Source of the DNA: Micractinium sp. NFX-FRZ
Taxonomy: Eukaryota; Chlorophyta; Trebouxiophyceae; Chlorellales; Chlorellaceae
Length of the DNA: 64,000 bases
Assembly (NCBI GenBank): GCA_029339195.1
Contig: JAPTJF010000316.1
Coordinates: forward strand, 1-64,000
Reading direction: 5' to 3'
A model generated the notes under the pieces. The model had not been told where the DNA came from, made no database searches, and saw only the letters and a program-made list of their open reading frames with translations. Of this stretch, positions 34,765-46,500 are shown piece after piece (the stretch's first letter is position 1; the number at the start of each line of letters is the position of its first letter). The position numbers and the translations under genes are program-made.

Positions 34765-36501
34765 TCAGCAGAGCACACAGTTGTCGCGGCTGCTGGCTGC
34801 TCCCTCCGCCCCATGCTGCCGCTCCACATGCGCCACAAGCTCCACTGGGTCACTAAACTCACGCCCACAGTGCGGGCAGCGCTCCAGGCCACCGCCGCCG
34901 CCGCCGGTGGCTGCGGCTGCCGCTGGCAGCTGCTGCGCCCGCTGCTGGGCGCCGAGCGCGCCGCTGCTCCAGCCGCCAGCGTGTGCTGACTCAGCGTGCT
35001 CGATCAGCTGCACCACGCTGCCGAAGCGGGCACCACACTGCGGGCACACCTCGCTGCCGCTGCCATGGGCGGCGCCAGCTGCGGGGCTGCGCACGCTGGC
35101 AGGGCTTGTCGTGAGATCGACCACCTCTCCATCCCTGCCGCCCAATGCTGCCGGGGCTGCCCCTGTGCGCTGCCGCTGCCGGTACTCGTGCAGCTGCGAG
35201 TGCAGGCTGTTGGTGGTGCGTGCCGCCGCCGCGGCCGCCTTCTGCCCCGCCGCACGCAGCCGGCCGGTGGACACAGCAGCGGTTCCATTGCCTGCCGGCC
35301 GAGCCGCTGCAGCCTGCTGCGGCCGCTGCTGCTGCTGCTGCTGTCTGACCACTGCCGCCCCGGCTGCCGCTGCTGCTCCGCTCCCGCCGCCGCCGCTGAA
35401 CATGCGGCGCAGGCTCTGGCTGAGGTTCAGCCGCCCCGTGCCTGCCGCCCCTGCGCTGGCCGCCCGCCCCGCGCACTGGTGGTCTGTCGGCAGGCGGTGC
35501 TTGAGGCACACAGTGACCCCGCAGTCTCGGCAGGTGTAAGAGTTGGTGGAGGTCAGCTTCTCGCGGCAGCTGCTTGCTGGGCAGCGCGGCTTGCGGTGCA
35601 CTCGGTCGTAGTTGGAGGGGTCGCACTCGGAGCGGGTGTGACTGCAGCAGGCAGGGGGTCAAGGCAGGTGTGCATACAATGCTGAGAATGGCGGCACGTG
35701 GGGGGACCTGCAGCGCAAAGAAGGGCTGAGGCTGCGGTTGAAGAAAGCTTTTGCTGCTGCCGACATACAGTTGCAGGCGGCAGGCAGACCAATGACCTTC
35801 TGGCTGCCGGCGCCCAGTAACTACAGCCACCCACCACCGAAGCAGCCACCCCGCACCGCCCTCACTCACCCCAGCTCCCACCGCCACCCCTTGCTCATCC
35901 AACAAACAACAACAACAACCGTGCCCCCTTCACCCACCGCTTAAACATCAAGCTTCACACCTTAACCAGCAAGATGAGCACTGCCCATGCGCACAGAGGG
36001 CACGCCACCACCAACAGCCAACGCCACCAGTTACAAGCCATCACGCCACCAGCATCCTTGAAGGACACCTGTCACCGGACAATCACCAGCACCCACTTGA
36101 AACCAGCCCTCACCGGTCAAACACCAGCCCTCACCGGTCAAACACCAGCTCCACGTCTTCGCCTGGCGAAATGATGACGGCCCGCGCGCACAGCGGGCAG
36201 ACCACCACCTGCTTGCTCTCCGCGGCACAGCCGCACACGCGGTGGTCCAGGCAGTACACCTTGCTGCACCGTTGGCACTTGAAGGGCAGGAAGTCGAGCT
36301 GGCGGCCTGCAGGTGTGAGCAGAGCGCAGAAGGGCAGGAGGGGAGGGTTTCGTGGTCGCGGCGCTGCGCGGCTGGCGGCACTGTCGGGGTGCATGGGTGG
36401 GCGGAACCGGAGCTCCGCAGCTTCCACCCCGGGCACTCACAGTCCGGATGGGCGCAGTGCCGCCCCACGTCCATCAAATCGGCCGTCTCGCTGTTGGCCA
36501 T
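34765..36501 (-). CDS. AN1/C2H2 zinc-finger stress-associated protein
   Basis: Three exons (36441-36501, 36135-36306, 34765-35641) give 369 residues with the domain order of plant SAP11/SAP13-type stress-associated proteins. There are two AN1 fingers (about 16-75 and 95-135), a long Ala/Gln/Gly-rich linker, and two C2H2 fingers (VCPQCGARF near 276-298 and RCPHCGREF near 332-354). The first AN1 finger is unusual: after DHRV it reads CGC where the family has a longer spacer with His-x-Cys, so one zinc site may be altered. The protein ends CVLC, which fits a CaaX prenylation box. Family members act in stress signalling and ubiquitin binding; no specific role is shown here. It is divergent from the thioredoxin gene over 247 bases. 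Confidence 0.92.
36106..36147. repeat. 21-bp perfect tandem duplication spanning a splice donor
   Basis: Two identical 21-base copies (36106-36126 and 36127-36147) contain the exon 2 end and donor of the zinc-finger gene on the minus strand. This leaves two consecutive GACCG|GTGAGG donors. Confidence 0.97.
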
Positions 36502-36748
36502 GGCACGCGAGTCAGTTGATAAGGGGCTGGGGTTGCCGGCTGGGGCCGACGCTGGCGGCGGCACTGGCGGCAGGCCGCGGTGGTGGTTGCAGGCGCCTGC
36601 AGCAAGTGGGCAGGTGTGCTCTGCAAGCTGCAAGACCGCCCCGTTGCGCGCTGTGGCGCAGCAGCAGAAGGCGGGACGCGTCCCACGGCGAAGTTGCAAA
36701 GTGACGGGCGCTCCACCGCTGCTGGCTCTTTGACAAGCGACTTCAACG
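36502..36748. promoter_or_regulatory. Divergent promoter region, zinc finger / thioredoxin
   Basis: 247 bases separate the predicted start codons of the zinc-finger gene and the thioredoxin gene, implying a shared bidirectional promoter. No motif is recognised. Confidence 0.45.
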
Positions 36749-38728
36749 ATGTTGGTTCCCAGATCAAGGGCCTGGAAACGCGCTTCTCACCTTCTGGGCG
36801 GTTCCAGTGAGTCCCACCTGCAAGTGCGCCTCCCAGCTGTCAGGTCAGTCTGAGATCAGCAGGTAAAGCAAGTTACTATCAATCAAGCCCAGGCAGCGCC
36901 TGTCGAAGACCTCACGTCCGTGGTTGACGTGGACGGCTCACCGTCCAAAGTTGCATGGCTGTTGTGCTGGGGCGATGCAGTGCTGGGAAACTTGCTTGCT
37001 GTTTTCGGATAAGCCTGCCTGAGGTGTTCTCAACAGCAGAGCAGTCGCCATGCTGGCCGTCGCGAGGGCTGCGGGCAGGCAGTCTCGGCAGCAGGTCCCC
37101 TTGATTTGGCAGGCTTCCCGTGCCGGGTATTCCGCAGGTGGGGCGCTTCCATGAGCCGCAACCACTCTGACCTGCCCCTCCTCCACCGCCGCTCAGCAGC
37201 GCCTGCACACCCGCTTGCTGCAATCGCAGCACTGAACCAAATGGTTTGACCAGCCGGGAATCAGGGAGGCAGGAGGCAAGCAGGGTTTGCCTGCGCACTC
37301 TGCCGCCGCACCTCCGCCGCCTCTCACTCGCACGGGTTCATGCTGCCTCACTTGCAGCCTCGGGGGGCAAGGTGATAGAGCTGCAGACCGACGATGAGTA
37401 CCAGGCGGCGCTAAAGGATCTGACGGCCAACAAGGGGGGAGCCATCATTGACTTCTCTGCAGTCTGGTGTGTCGGGACGCTCGTTTGTGCGGTTGGGTGG
37501 CAAGCGGTTGCAGTGGGCAGCGGCACCGGCATAACCAGGCAGGGTGTTGCATAACCACCTGCATGCCATCAGCAGTTGTCAGCAACACCACTGGGGATGC
37601 ACAGCTGCCAGACCTCCCCACAGAACAGTGCCCCCGCCCCCCTGCTGCTTGGCAGCAGCGTCACCGTCCCTCAGTGTGCCCGCCCTCACCACCCCCGCCC
37701 CCGCCCCCGCCATCCCCTGACCAGGTGCGGCCCCTGCAAAATGATTGCCCCCTTTTACGACTCGCTGGCTGAGGAGTACCCGGCAGTCAAGTTCTACAAG
37801 ATCGACATCGACAACCAGGTGGGGGCCTGTGCCTGTTGCTTGCGTTCAAGCCCTTGGCTTGAGGAGCGAGTCGGTGGGACAGTGGTGAGGAGGAAGGGAG
37901 GGCCTGAGCTGCCCACGCCCTTTGCCGGTGAAACTGTAGCGTGCCACCAATGTATTGGGGGCGGCCAGAGGTAGTGGTGAGCAACTAACTGATGTGCAGG
38001 CCGTCCCTCCTGGCAATCTATGCACCCTGCACTTGCCCTGCCCTGCCCGCCTGCAGGCAGTGAGCACAGCTGTGATGGAGAACTCGGGTGAGGCGGTGGG
38101 GGGGCGCTGGCGGCCCTGCGCTGTTGTGTGCTGCTGGGGCAGCGTATGCCACGCCGGTGCAGCACTGGTCCAGCGCTGGGCCCTGGGCGCCTGCCTTCCG
38201 CCGCCTATGGCAGGCCTGCCTCTGCCCGCTAGCACGCTGCCTGCAACCGTGTTCGCTATTTAAATCAATGCGGCATGCTGCTCACCTTCTCTTCCTCGTG
38301 TGTGCCTCATGCTCTGCTCCTGGCTGGCACAGTGGCGGCGGTGCCCACCTTTGTTGGCTTCCATGGGCCAGACCGAGTGACCGTCTTCAGCGGAGCAGGT
38401 GAGGTACCCCACCCGTTGTGAGCCTGGACTGCGGGTGTGAGCCCGGACTGCTAACACTGGTGTCACAGCATCAACCTGCTCACTGGTAGCTCGGCTCCTT
38501 CCAGTGCCAGCCGTCAACCGACCAGGCTTCGTTGCCCTGTCTGCGCCACCCAGCCTCTGTTTGTACCCTGCTTGCCACGGCACGTGCAACCACCAGGCCC
38601 CCACCGCCCTCGCCCCGACTGCCCGCCCCCTCCGGCTGCGCGCCCATCTGTTTGCCGCAGACAAGGCGATGCTGCGGCGGCTGGCGCTGGAGCTGTCGGG
38701 CCATCACATCAAGGGCCCCGGCCAGTGA
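36749..38728 (+). CDS. Thioredoxin (WCGPC), probably organellar
   Basis: Dithiol-disulfide oxidoreductase. Six exons (36749-36806, 37358-37466, 37725-37818, 38057-38087, 38333-38398, 38661-38728) give 141 residues, one thioredoxin domain. AIIDFSAVW precedes the redox site WCGPCK, whose Trp codon is split by the intron after 37466. KFYKIDIDNQ, the cis-proline loop VAAVPTFVGF and a C-terminal helix follow. There is no in-frame ATG in the exon that opens the domain, so the start must be in an upstream exon. ATG 36749 with a GTGAGT donor fits phase and gives a basic leader (MLVPRSRAWKRASHLL), resembling a mitochondrial presequence (o-type thioredoxin). Thioredoxin identity is certain; start and targeting are inferred. 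Confidence 0.9.
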
Positions 38729-38981
38729 AGCAAGGGCCACACCAGGGATGCTGGAGGCTGGATGCCACCCCAAAGCCTCCTTGCTCCCTGTGCCAGTCCG
38801 CCTTCCCGCTGCACCCCGCGTCTGCAAGCCACAGTGCTGTTGAGATTTGTACACTACACTGTGGGTGCTTGAACCCCTGCCCTCGAGCGCCACACACACT
38901 ACGCACTGCCCCTCCCGCCCGCGCATTCTCCCCTGTCTTTCTGTGTGCTGCTGACTGGCACCAACAGCGGCGGCCAACACT

Positions 38982-38986
38982 TGTAA
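38982..38986 (+). terminator. TGTAA polyadenylation signal, thioredoxin gene
   Basis: TGTAA 254 nt after the thioredoxin stop codon. Confidence 0.55.
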
Positions 38987-39127
38987 GCATACCGCATTGT
39001 CGCCTGTGAGACTGCTGAGGCCAGGCCCTGCCACAGGAGCTTCCCCCTCTCGCCTCCATCCCGGCTCTCTACTGCAAGTCTGCTGCCCTGGCTGCTGTGT
39101 GGTGTGGCGTGATAACGAAGCATCAAG

Positions 39128-39132
39128 TTACA
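39128..39132 (-). terminator. TGTAA polyadenylation signal, eL38 gene
   Basis: TTACA on the plus strand, 125 nt beyond the eL38 stop on the minus strand. Confidence 0.55.
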
Positions 39133-39256
39133 CTGCGCAGAGGGCGGGCAGGAGCCGCGCGTGTGGTCACGCTGACGCCGCGGCGGCTGGCGCCACGCAT
39201 GCCCTCCCGCCGGTGTGCCATCTCCAGCAAACTAGCGGGCCAGCTGGCAGCGCTGC

Positions 39257-40327
39257 TCAGATCTCCTGGACGTGCAGGCCTGCAGCGGTAGCAAGAGAAG
39301 ACATGGCAGCTAGGGTCAGCAAGGTGATGCAAGGACGGACAGTATGAGACGGGAGAGGTGTGGCTTCCCGCATTTGCGCCACGCCTGCATAAGGCTTGCT
39401 AGCGAGCTGCCCTGCTGCATCGACCCATGCTGGCATCTGGCCCAAGGTGGCTGCTCGTGCAATGTTGCTGTTGGAGCCACAAAGCTGGCTTGTGTGCCTG
39501 CGTTGCCGCAACTGCCAGTCGCCATGCCGCCCTCCGCGATCCAGTGCCCGCTCAACTGCGCACGAGTGCACGTTCCTGCCTGCAGCTTGTTGCCTCATTG
39601 CGCTGCCGGCAGCCTGCCCGTGTTGCTGCATGGGTGGTGCGCCTGCTTGCCCACCAGCGGTGCCGCCACCTTTCTAAGCAGCAAGCGGCGGGCGGTTCTT
39701 GCGGCTGCACCTCTCTTGCACATGGTGCCGCCAGCTGCCATTGCTCCCAGTGCTGCCAGCTGCTGTTGAACTTCCGGCTGTCCTGGACGATAGGGACACA
39801 TGCGTTACAAAAACTCACCCGGGGGCAGGGACTGCTTGAGCTTGTCTGCCTTGTCGGCGTCGGCGACGCACAGGGTGTAGAGGTAACGGGAGCACCGGAC
39901 CTTGAACTTGGTCACCTCGCCGCTCTTCTTGATCTTGACGGAGCGGGCATCCTTCCGCCGAGCGGTGAGGAGGAACTTCTTGATCTCCTCAATCTTCTTA
40001 GGCTGCAGACGCAAAAGGGGCAGGCGGCGGCGGCGACGGGCAGGTGGGCGGTGAGCAGGAATCGTCGGGCGGCCGCGCCCCTGGCAGGGCGGCAGCGGCA
40101 CGTGCTGCCTCATTAGCGAGCCGCTGAGCGCCAGAGCCCGAGAGTCCCTCCCCCAAAGCCGTGCGGCCGCCCGCCAGTGCCGCCGCCCTGTCTGGGTCTC
40201 CTGGCGGCTAGCTTCCCTAGCACATGGCTGCCCTGAGCTGCTTGGTAGCTGATGCGCCAGTCCGCTCTCCTCTCAACCCCCCGCATGGCATGATTGCTCG
40301 CCATGCAGCTTCTGGGCTGCTCACCAT
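39257..40327 (-). CDS. RPL38: 60S ribosomal protein eL38
   Basis: Small subunit protein of the cytosolic large ribosomal subunit. Exons 40325-40327, 39819-40002 and 39257-39279 give exactly 69 residues, the family length. Exon 2 encodes [20 protein letters not shown] and then [11 protein letters not shown] and KLKQSLPPG; exon 3 adds GLHVQEI. These match eL38 almost residue for residue. The coding part of exon 1 is the ATG codon alone, directly followed by a GTGAGC donor (40324 leftward). No other start makes a normal protein. It is divergent from the RNase R gene over 261 bases. Confidence 0.96.
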
Positions 40328-40588
40328 CTTGAATCCGACCTCACCAACGCTCCAGAGAGGGAGGTGGAGGCATGGAGCGCGGCTTTGCGGGGGCATGCGG
40401 GCGTGCGATGCGTGAATTGCACATCCCTGGAGCGGGCCCTGTGTCTGGCTGTCCAGCCCCCTCGAAAACCCAATCAAACGACGGGCCGGACGAGCCTATC
40501 GTCCTGGCGTGCGCTCCGCCGCGCCGCGCCAGACCGCCTCTCGAAGCCGGCGCCTCGTTCCCGCCGAGGGCACCTCTTTCAGGCCTCC
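40328..40588. promoter_or_regulatory. Divergent promoter region eL38 / RNase R
   Basis: 261 bases between the eL38 start codon and the RNase R start codon. An in-frame upstream ATG at 40364 could extend RNase R by 75 residues but would leave only 36 bases for both promoters, so I prefer the start at 40589. Confidence 0.5.
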
Positions 40589-43500
40589 ATGGACGGTTTG
40601 GCTCTGCAGGCTCTGCTTAGCAAATTGAAACAGGTCCAAATGGCGGCCGCTACAGCCGGCCTGTCCCGAGTGGCGGCAGGCGCCGGCGCTGCACCTGCCA
40701 CCGCTGCAGCCGCCAACGGAGCACAGCAGCGCGGCCTGCGCACGGCTGCAGCAGCGGTATCCCCTGGCGTGTCGGCAGTGTTTGCCGGCCAGCAGCAGCA
40801 GCAGCAGCAGACGGCAGCGTTGCACCAGCAACGGCTGCCACCTCTGCAAGCCGTCTCGGCGCCGGCGGCCAGCTTTTCAGCGCTGCAGCCGACCCAGCAG
40901 CGGCCGTACGTCAACCTAGCAGCAGCGGCGGCGGCCCCAGTGCCAAGCCACCTGGCAGTGGCAGCGCAGCTGGCAGGCGGGACGCGCTGCAGGTACGGAT
41001 CAGCAAGGGCTGCCGCACCGCAATGCACGCTTGCCCTGTTGCATGTACTGACGTGAGCGCCGCTGGCTGCCCCGTCTTTGCAAGCATCAACTTGCAACTA
41101 TTAAGAGGCTGCCTCCTGCGCGTGCCAGCCTGATGCTTGACAAGCAGCTGCATGCCCTCCCCCGCCGGCCCCTATTGCAGGCCCGGCACGCCGCTCTTGA
41201 GGCCGCACCCGCAGCACGCGGCGCAGCACCCACACCCGCTGCAGCAGCGGCGGCGGCGCTTTGCCTCCGTGGCAGCCGCGGCAGTGGCTGCTGACGCAGC
41301 CGGGTATGCTGCTGACTATGATGGGCAGGACGAGGTGGATGTGGGCTCTCTTATGGAGTTTGAGAGGAACAAGGAGTACCTGGTGGGGCGGGCGATCAAG
41401 CGGCTCATGCAGGGGTGGCAGGTGGAGGTCGCCAGGTGAGCGGGGCGGGGGCGGGAACTAGGGGGACAGCATTGTAAGGAGGCTGTGCAGCCGTCCATGC
41501 CTGGTCGCACTTCCGTTGGCGCCCGCCTGACCTGATCTTCTCTTGCCCTTGCTCCCAGCTCCCAGCAGCGGTGCTAGGTATCCAGTGGGCCACCTGCCTG
41601 CACCGGCGACCCTCCCTCCAGCGGTACCACTTGCTCTGTGCACACCCCAGTCTTTGAAGTTGAGCTGCCCTGGTGCCTGCCCCCCTGTCCCACCTGCCTC
41701 CTGCAGCGGCACCGTCTACTCTGTGAAGCAGCAGGACATCAAGTTTGTGCTGCCAGGTGGCGCCGGCAGCTCGCCCGACGATCTGCGCGCGCTGGCGGCG
41801 GCGGCCCAGCGGCAGGCGGCCGAGCCTGACCTGCTGGAGCTGGCCTGGGAGCTGGCCAAGGACAGCGGTGCGGGGGCTGGCCCTTGGGGCGGGGCGGGCG
41901 GGGCGGGCGGGTGGAAGGCGCAGTGGTGCGGGAAAGGCAGGGCGGGCGGGTGCAAGTCGCGGTGGTTTTGGGCGGGGTCGGTACCAGCAAGCGCTGCGAC
42001 CCTGTCGGTTCAAGAGAGGGAAGCACCGTGAGGCCACGTGAAGCTGTGCTCAGCCTCCACAGATGGCAGGCACGCCACTGCCGGGGGGTGCAACGTGCAG
42101 GCTCCAAGCTGCTCTGCCGGCCGGCCCACCTGCGCTCACCTTCCCCCCCTGTGCCTCCATTCCCCTCCAGCAGGTGCCTCTGCCATCTTCACCGTCCCAC
42201 GGATGGCAGATTTCCTGTTTACTCGGGCAGACCCCTCGTCGTGTGCCGCTGCCCTGCGCCTGCTGCGGGACGACCGCATGTACTTCAAGCAGGTGTGTTG
42301 TACCGCTGGATGGTGATGGATGTACCGCTGTGCAGCTGTACGTCGTGCGTAACATGAAGCTGTGACGCTGCGGCTGTGCTGCTGTTTCTGCTGACAGCAG
42401 GCGCTGGCCTGCTCGTGCACGCTGCTGCCCATGCCTGTCTGTGTTGCAAATGCGTTCCCTCAACGCCTGCACGCACCGTTGGCTGGTACTGCTGACAAAG
42501 CTCACTGTTGGCAGCTGGTGTGCACTGCCCGCCGACATAGCGCCGGCGAGATCCCACACGCACGCACCCTCTGCTCCTGTGCTGCCCACCGCCCGCCCGC
42601 AGGTCGGCCGCAACCCGCCCATGTTCAGCCCACGGTCAGAGGCGGATGTGCAGAGCCTGCAGACCAGCCTGCAGCTGCAGGCGCAGGTGCGCTTGGCCAG
42701 TCAGCCCGCTTTGAGACGTGCTGTAAGGCGCCGTGCCAGCTGTCGCCATGTCGACGTGGCGGCCAGCTCAGTCCCGCGGTGCATGCAGACGCCCGCAGCA
42801 GGCGCAGGGTTCCTCCTGGCGCACTGCTCCTTTGCTTCCCCCGCCGCCGCTCGCTCGCGCCCCCCTCCATCCCCCGCCCCCCATGCCCGCTTGCCTTCCC
42901 CTCCCGCCAGGCGGAGGCGGAGTGGGCCCGTTTTGTGTGCGACGTCCAAGCCGCCCAGAAACAGTCGCGGGCCGGCAAGCCTGGGGAGGAGGCGTGGCGG
43001 GCGGGCCCCCACGGTGCCAGGCTGGCAGCGGTGGAGGCGCTTGCCCTGGGGGAGCTGCCCCCCGTGGGGGAGCAGTACACGCTGGCAAGCAAGACGTTGG
43101 CTGGCCTGGGCAAGACGCCGTCGGGGCAGGTGCGCCAGAGGGCAGCCGGTGGCAGGGGATTTCAGGGGGTGGGAATGTGGAACACGCACAATGGCGGCAG
43201 TTGGGGTGGGCTGCTTGATCACAGACAGGCCTGCCTCCCACCCTGCTGTCTGCTTTGCCTCTGCTGCCTCGTGCCAGCAAGCCGCCCACCAGCATGCTCT
43301 TGTCTGTGAGCTGCCTTTTTGCCCACCCGTCCAGCGCCCGCCCGCCCACCTGCTTGCCTGCTGCTCACCTGCCTGACAACCTGCCTGCCCGCCCACCTGC
43401 TGGCCTGCCCACCTGCCTGCCCGCCCTGCCCTCCCGCAGGACGCTGCCGAGCTGCTGCAGTCCATCGGCTGGTGGGAGCCGCACCTGCAGCTCAACCTGG

Positions 43501-46500
43501 TGACAGCTGGCATCACCGCGGCCTTCCCCGCTGACCTGGAGGTGAGCTGGCGCTGAGCTGGCACTGCCCTGTTTCACAACCCTTTGCACGTTGGGGTTGT
43601 GGGCAGCCACGTGTGCTTGGTCAGTGGCTGAGCGCTTAAAGTAAACTTGGAGGCGAGCTGGCACTGAGCTGTCTCGGCCCGCTGCTGGCAGGCAGTCGGT
43701 GCTGCTCCCCAGCCGGCACCGCCCTGGCTGTCGCCTTTGCCGCCTTTGCCTCACACCCTCCTGCACCGCACCACCCGCCCTCGTCCTCGCACGCGCGCCC
43801 TCCAGGCCGCCGCGCAGCAGCTGCTGGCGTCGCCGCCGCCCGACCCGGACGCCGCCGGGCGCCGCGACTTCACCACCTCCCACACTGTGTACACAATTGA
43901 CGACGCCTCGACAACTGAAATCGACGATGGGCTGAGCCTGGAGCGCCTGCCGGACGGCAGCATCAAGGTGGGGCAGGCAGGGAAGAAGGAGCGGTGCACT
44001 GCCTGACGGGAGCGTGAGGTGGAGATGGGGTGTGGTGAGTAGGGGAATCGCGCACAAACCTGCCGGCGGCTGGCGGCCACTGATGAAAGGCCCACGCCAG
44101 CCACCCGAGTGCAGCTATGGCGGGCAGGCAAGCGTGACCTCTCAGCCAACCCCTGGGGCCGGGGCCAGCCTGGCCCCTCCCCACCCCGCCGCACCCTCAA
44201 CCACCCCGCCTTGCCCCGCCCCGTGCCCCGCCCTCAACCCTCCTCTCCCCTCCCCTCCCCTCCCTTCCTTGATTTGCAACCAGGTGTGGATTCACATCGC
44301 CGACCCATCCCGCTGGGTGGCCCCCGGCACCCCGCTGGCCCAGGAGGCCGCGGCCCGCAGCAAGTCGGTGTACCTCCCCACAGGGGTGGTCCCCATGTTC
44401 CCCAAGTGCCTGGCGGAGGGGCCCTTCAGGTGGGTGGTGTAGAAGGCAGGGTGGTGGGGGGCCATGTTAGCTTACACACTATTTGTGGCTGGCCGGTGGG
44501 TTGCAGGGAGACATGCTGGCTGGCGCTGCACCAGAGGCCGCGCCACCGTGGAAGGTTGCACGCCCCTTTGCATCATGCCCCTTGCGCTGCATGCGGCTCT
44601 GCCTGCCCTCAAACGCTCACACCGCCACGCTTGCTCGCTGCCCCCTCCCCGCCTCGCCCCCCCGCCCGCAGCCTGCGGCAGGGCCAGCCCACGGAGGCCG
44701 TGTCGGTGGGCTGCCAGCTGGCGCCCGACGGCGCCCTGCTGGCGGACAGCGTGCAGGTCGTGCCCAGCAGGGTGGAGCCTGCCCGGAAGCTGACCTACAT
44801 TGACACGGATGAGCTCTTTGAGGAGTGCTCCCCTGAGCAGGAGGCGGATCTGTTTGAGATGCTGCAGGTGGGGAGCCGGGTCGGGGGTACTTTCCTCGGT
44901 TTGTCACAGCTGGCTATGGGTGTGTGGACAGAATGGGGCGGGGGGCAGGGGGGCTGGGGATGCATTCGGAGTGAGATGGTGCTGGCTGGAGGGTAGTGGA
45001 ACGTGTCCCAAACAACTTACGCATGCCAATGCGACGGTAGGCTGGGGAGGGATGGCCAGCGGCGGCGCTCTGGCCAGCCTGCCTTCATGTTAGAGATCAC
45101 TATGCCACCCCCGCTGCCTGCCTGCCTGCCTGGCCCCCGCCCACCCTACCCCTTCCGCCGCCCCTCCCCTTCGTCGCCCCTCCCCGCAGCTGGCGCGCAC
45201 GCGGCGGGAGCACCGGCTGGCCAGCGGCGCGTGCGAGATACAGATGCCGGAGAGCAGCGTGAGCGTGCGGCAGCCGCAACTCGAGGAGCCGGCAGTCACA
45301 ATAGAGGAGGAGGACCAGTACGGGTCGGCGTCACGCCAGGTGGGCGCTGCAGGGGGGCGGGGGGCAGCAGGGCGTGTGCTGTGTGGTGCTGGCGGGAGGG
45401 CTGGGCGAGTGCGGTCAAGGTGTGTGGGTGGGTGGGTGTGCTTGCAGGGTGAGCAGGCAGCGCTGGTGCTGCGCATGCCTGCAGTGCCCAGCCTCTGCAA
45501 CTCCCTGCGCCAGCCCCGCTGCTGCTCACGCTGCCTGCCCGCCACTACCTGCGCCCCCTGGCCGCCCTGGCACGGGATTGCTGCAGATGATTGCTCCACA
45601 GAGCGTGCCACCCTGGCCCCAACACTCAACTTCCTGCTCTACGCTGCCTCCCCCCCTTCCCGCCCCCTCTGCTACACAACACAATGCAGATGGTGGCGGA
45701 GATGATGATCCTGGCGGGGGAGGCAGTGGGGGAGCTGGGGCGGCGGCTGGGCGTGCCGCTGCCGTACCGCGGGCAGGCGGAGCCTGTACTGCCCGACGAG
45801 GCCGAGCTGGCGGGCGTGCCGCCGGGCCCCTGCCAGGCTGTCCTGCTGCGGCAGCGCATGACGCGCAGCGTCACGCTGACGGCGGGGCCGGTGCGCCATG
45901 CGGGCCTGGGCCTGGAGGCCTATGTGCAGTTCACGTCGCCCATCCGCAGGCAAGTGCAAGCGGGGGCACGCAGCCCGGCTCAGGTGCACCGCCTGGGGAG
46001 GGGCTCCTTGCAGCCCCGCCCTGGGCTGCCTTGCCGCCACCTTTTGTTGCGCTTGCTGCATGTCCAGGAGCGGCAAGGCAGCCCAAGGCGGGGCTGGAAA
46101 GAGCCACCTCCCTCGGCGGCCCACCTGAGCTGGTACCGCCCTGAAGGAATGCAACACCCAGCACTGGCCTTGAGTTCTTGGCTTGACCCAACGTCGTGTG
46201 CGCAGGTACGGCGACCTGCTGGCGCACTGGCAGCTCAAGGCGGCGCTGCGCCAGGAGCTGCCTGAGATGAGCGCCGACAGGCTGGCGGATGAGATGGAGG
46301 CGGTGGCGGCAACCACGCAGGCAAGTCTGGCTTAACCTCTGCAAATTCGCCCGGTCAAGCCATGCTCCTTTACCTGATGTCTCGCACTTGATTTTCTGGC
46401 TTGACCCGGCTGGCCTGCTGGTTGGAGCCCGTGGCAGCTATAACCCGTGCACTTCAAGCCTACGCAGCGGCTGGCCAAGCCCTCTGCACTGCCCCCCTGC

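Larger units (their letters stand above)
38729..39256. other. Convergent 3' region (thioredoxin / eL38)
   Basis: 528 bases between stop codons. It contains TGTAA at 38982-38986 (+) for the thioredoxin gene and TGTAA on the minus strand at 39128-39132 for eL38. The two predicted 3' ends do not overlap. No gene is visible. Confidence 0.6.

Noticed and set aside
40364..40588. In-frame upstream ATG that would lengthen RNase R by 75 residues
   Set aside because: It would sit 36 bases from the eL38 start codon and leave no room for promoters. The downstream start already gives a presequence. Not excluded by sequence alone.
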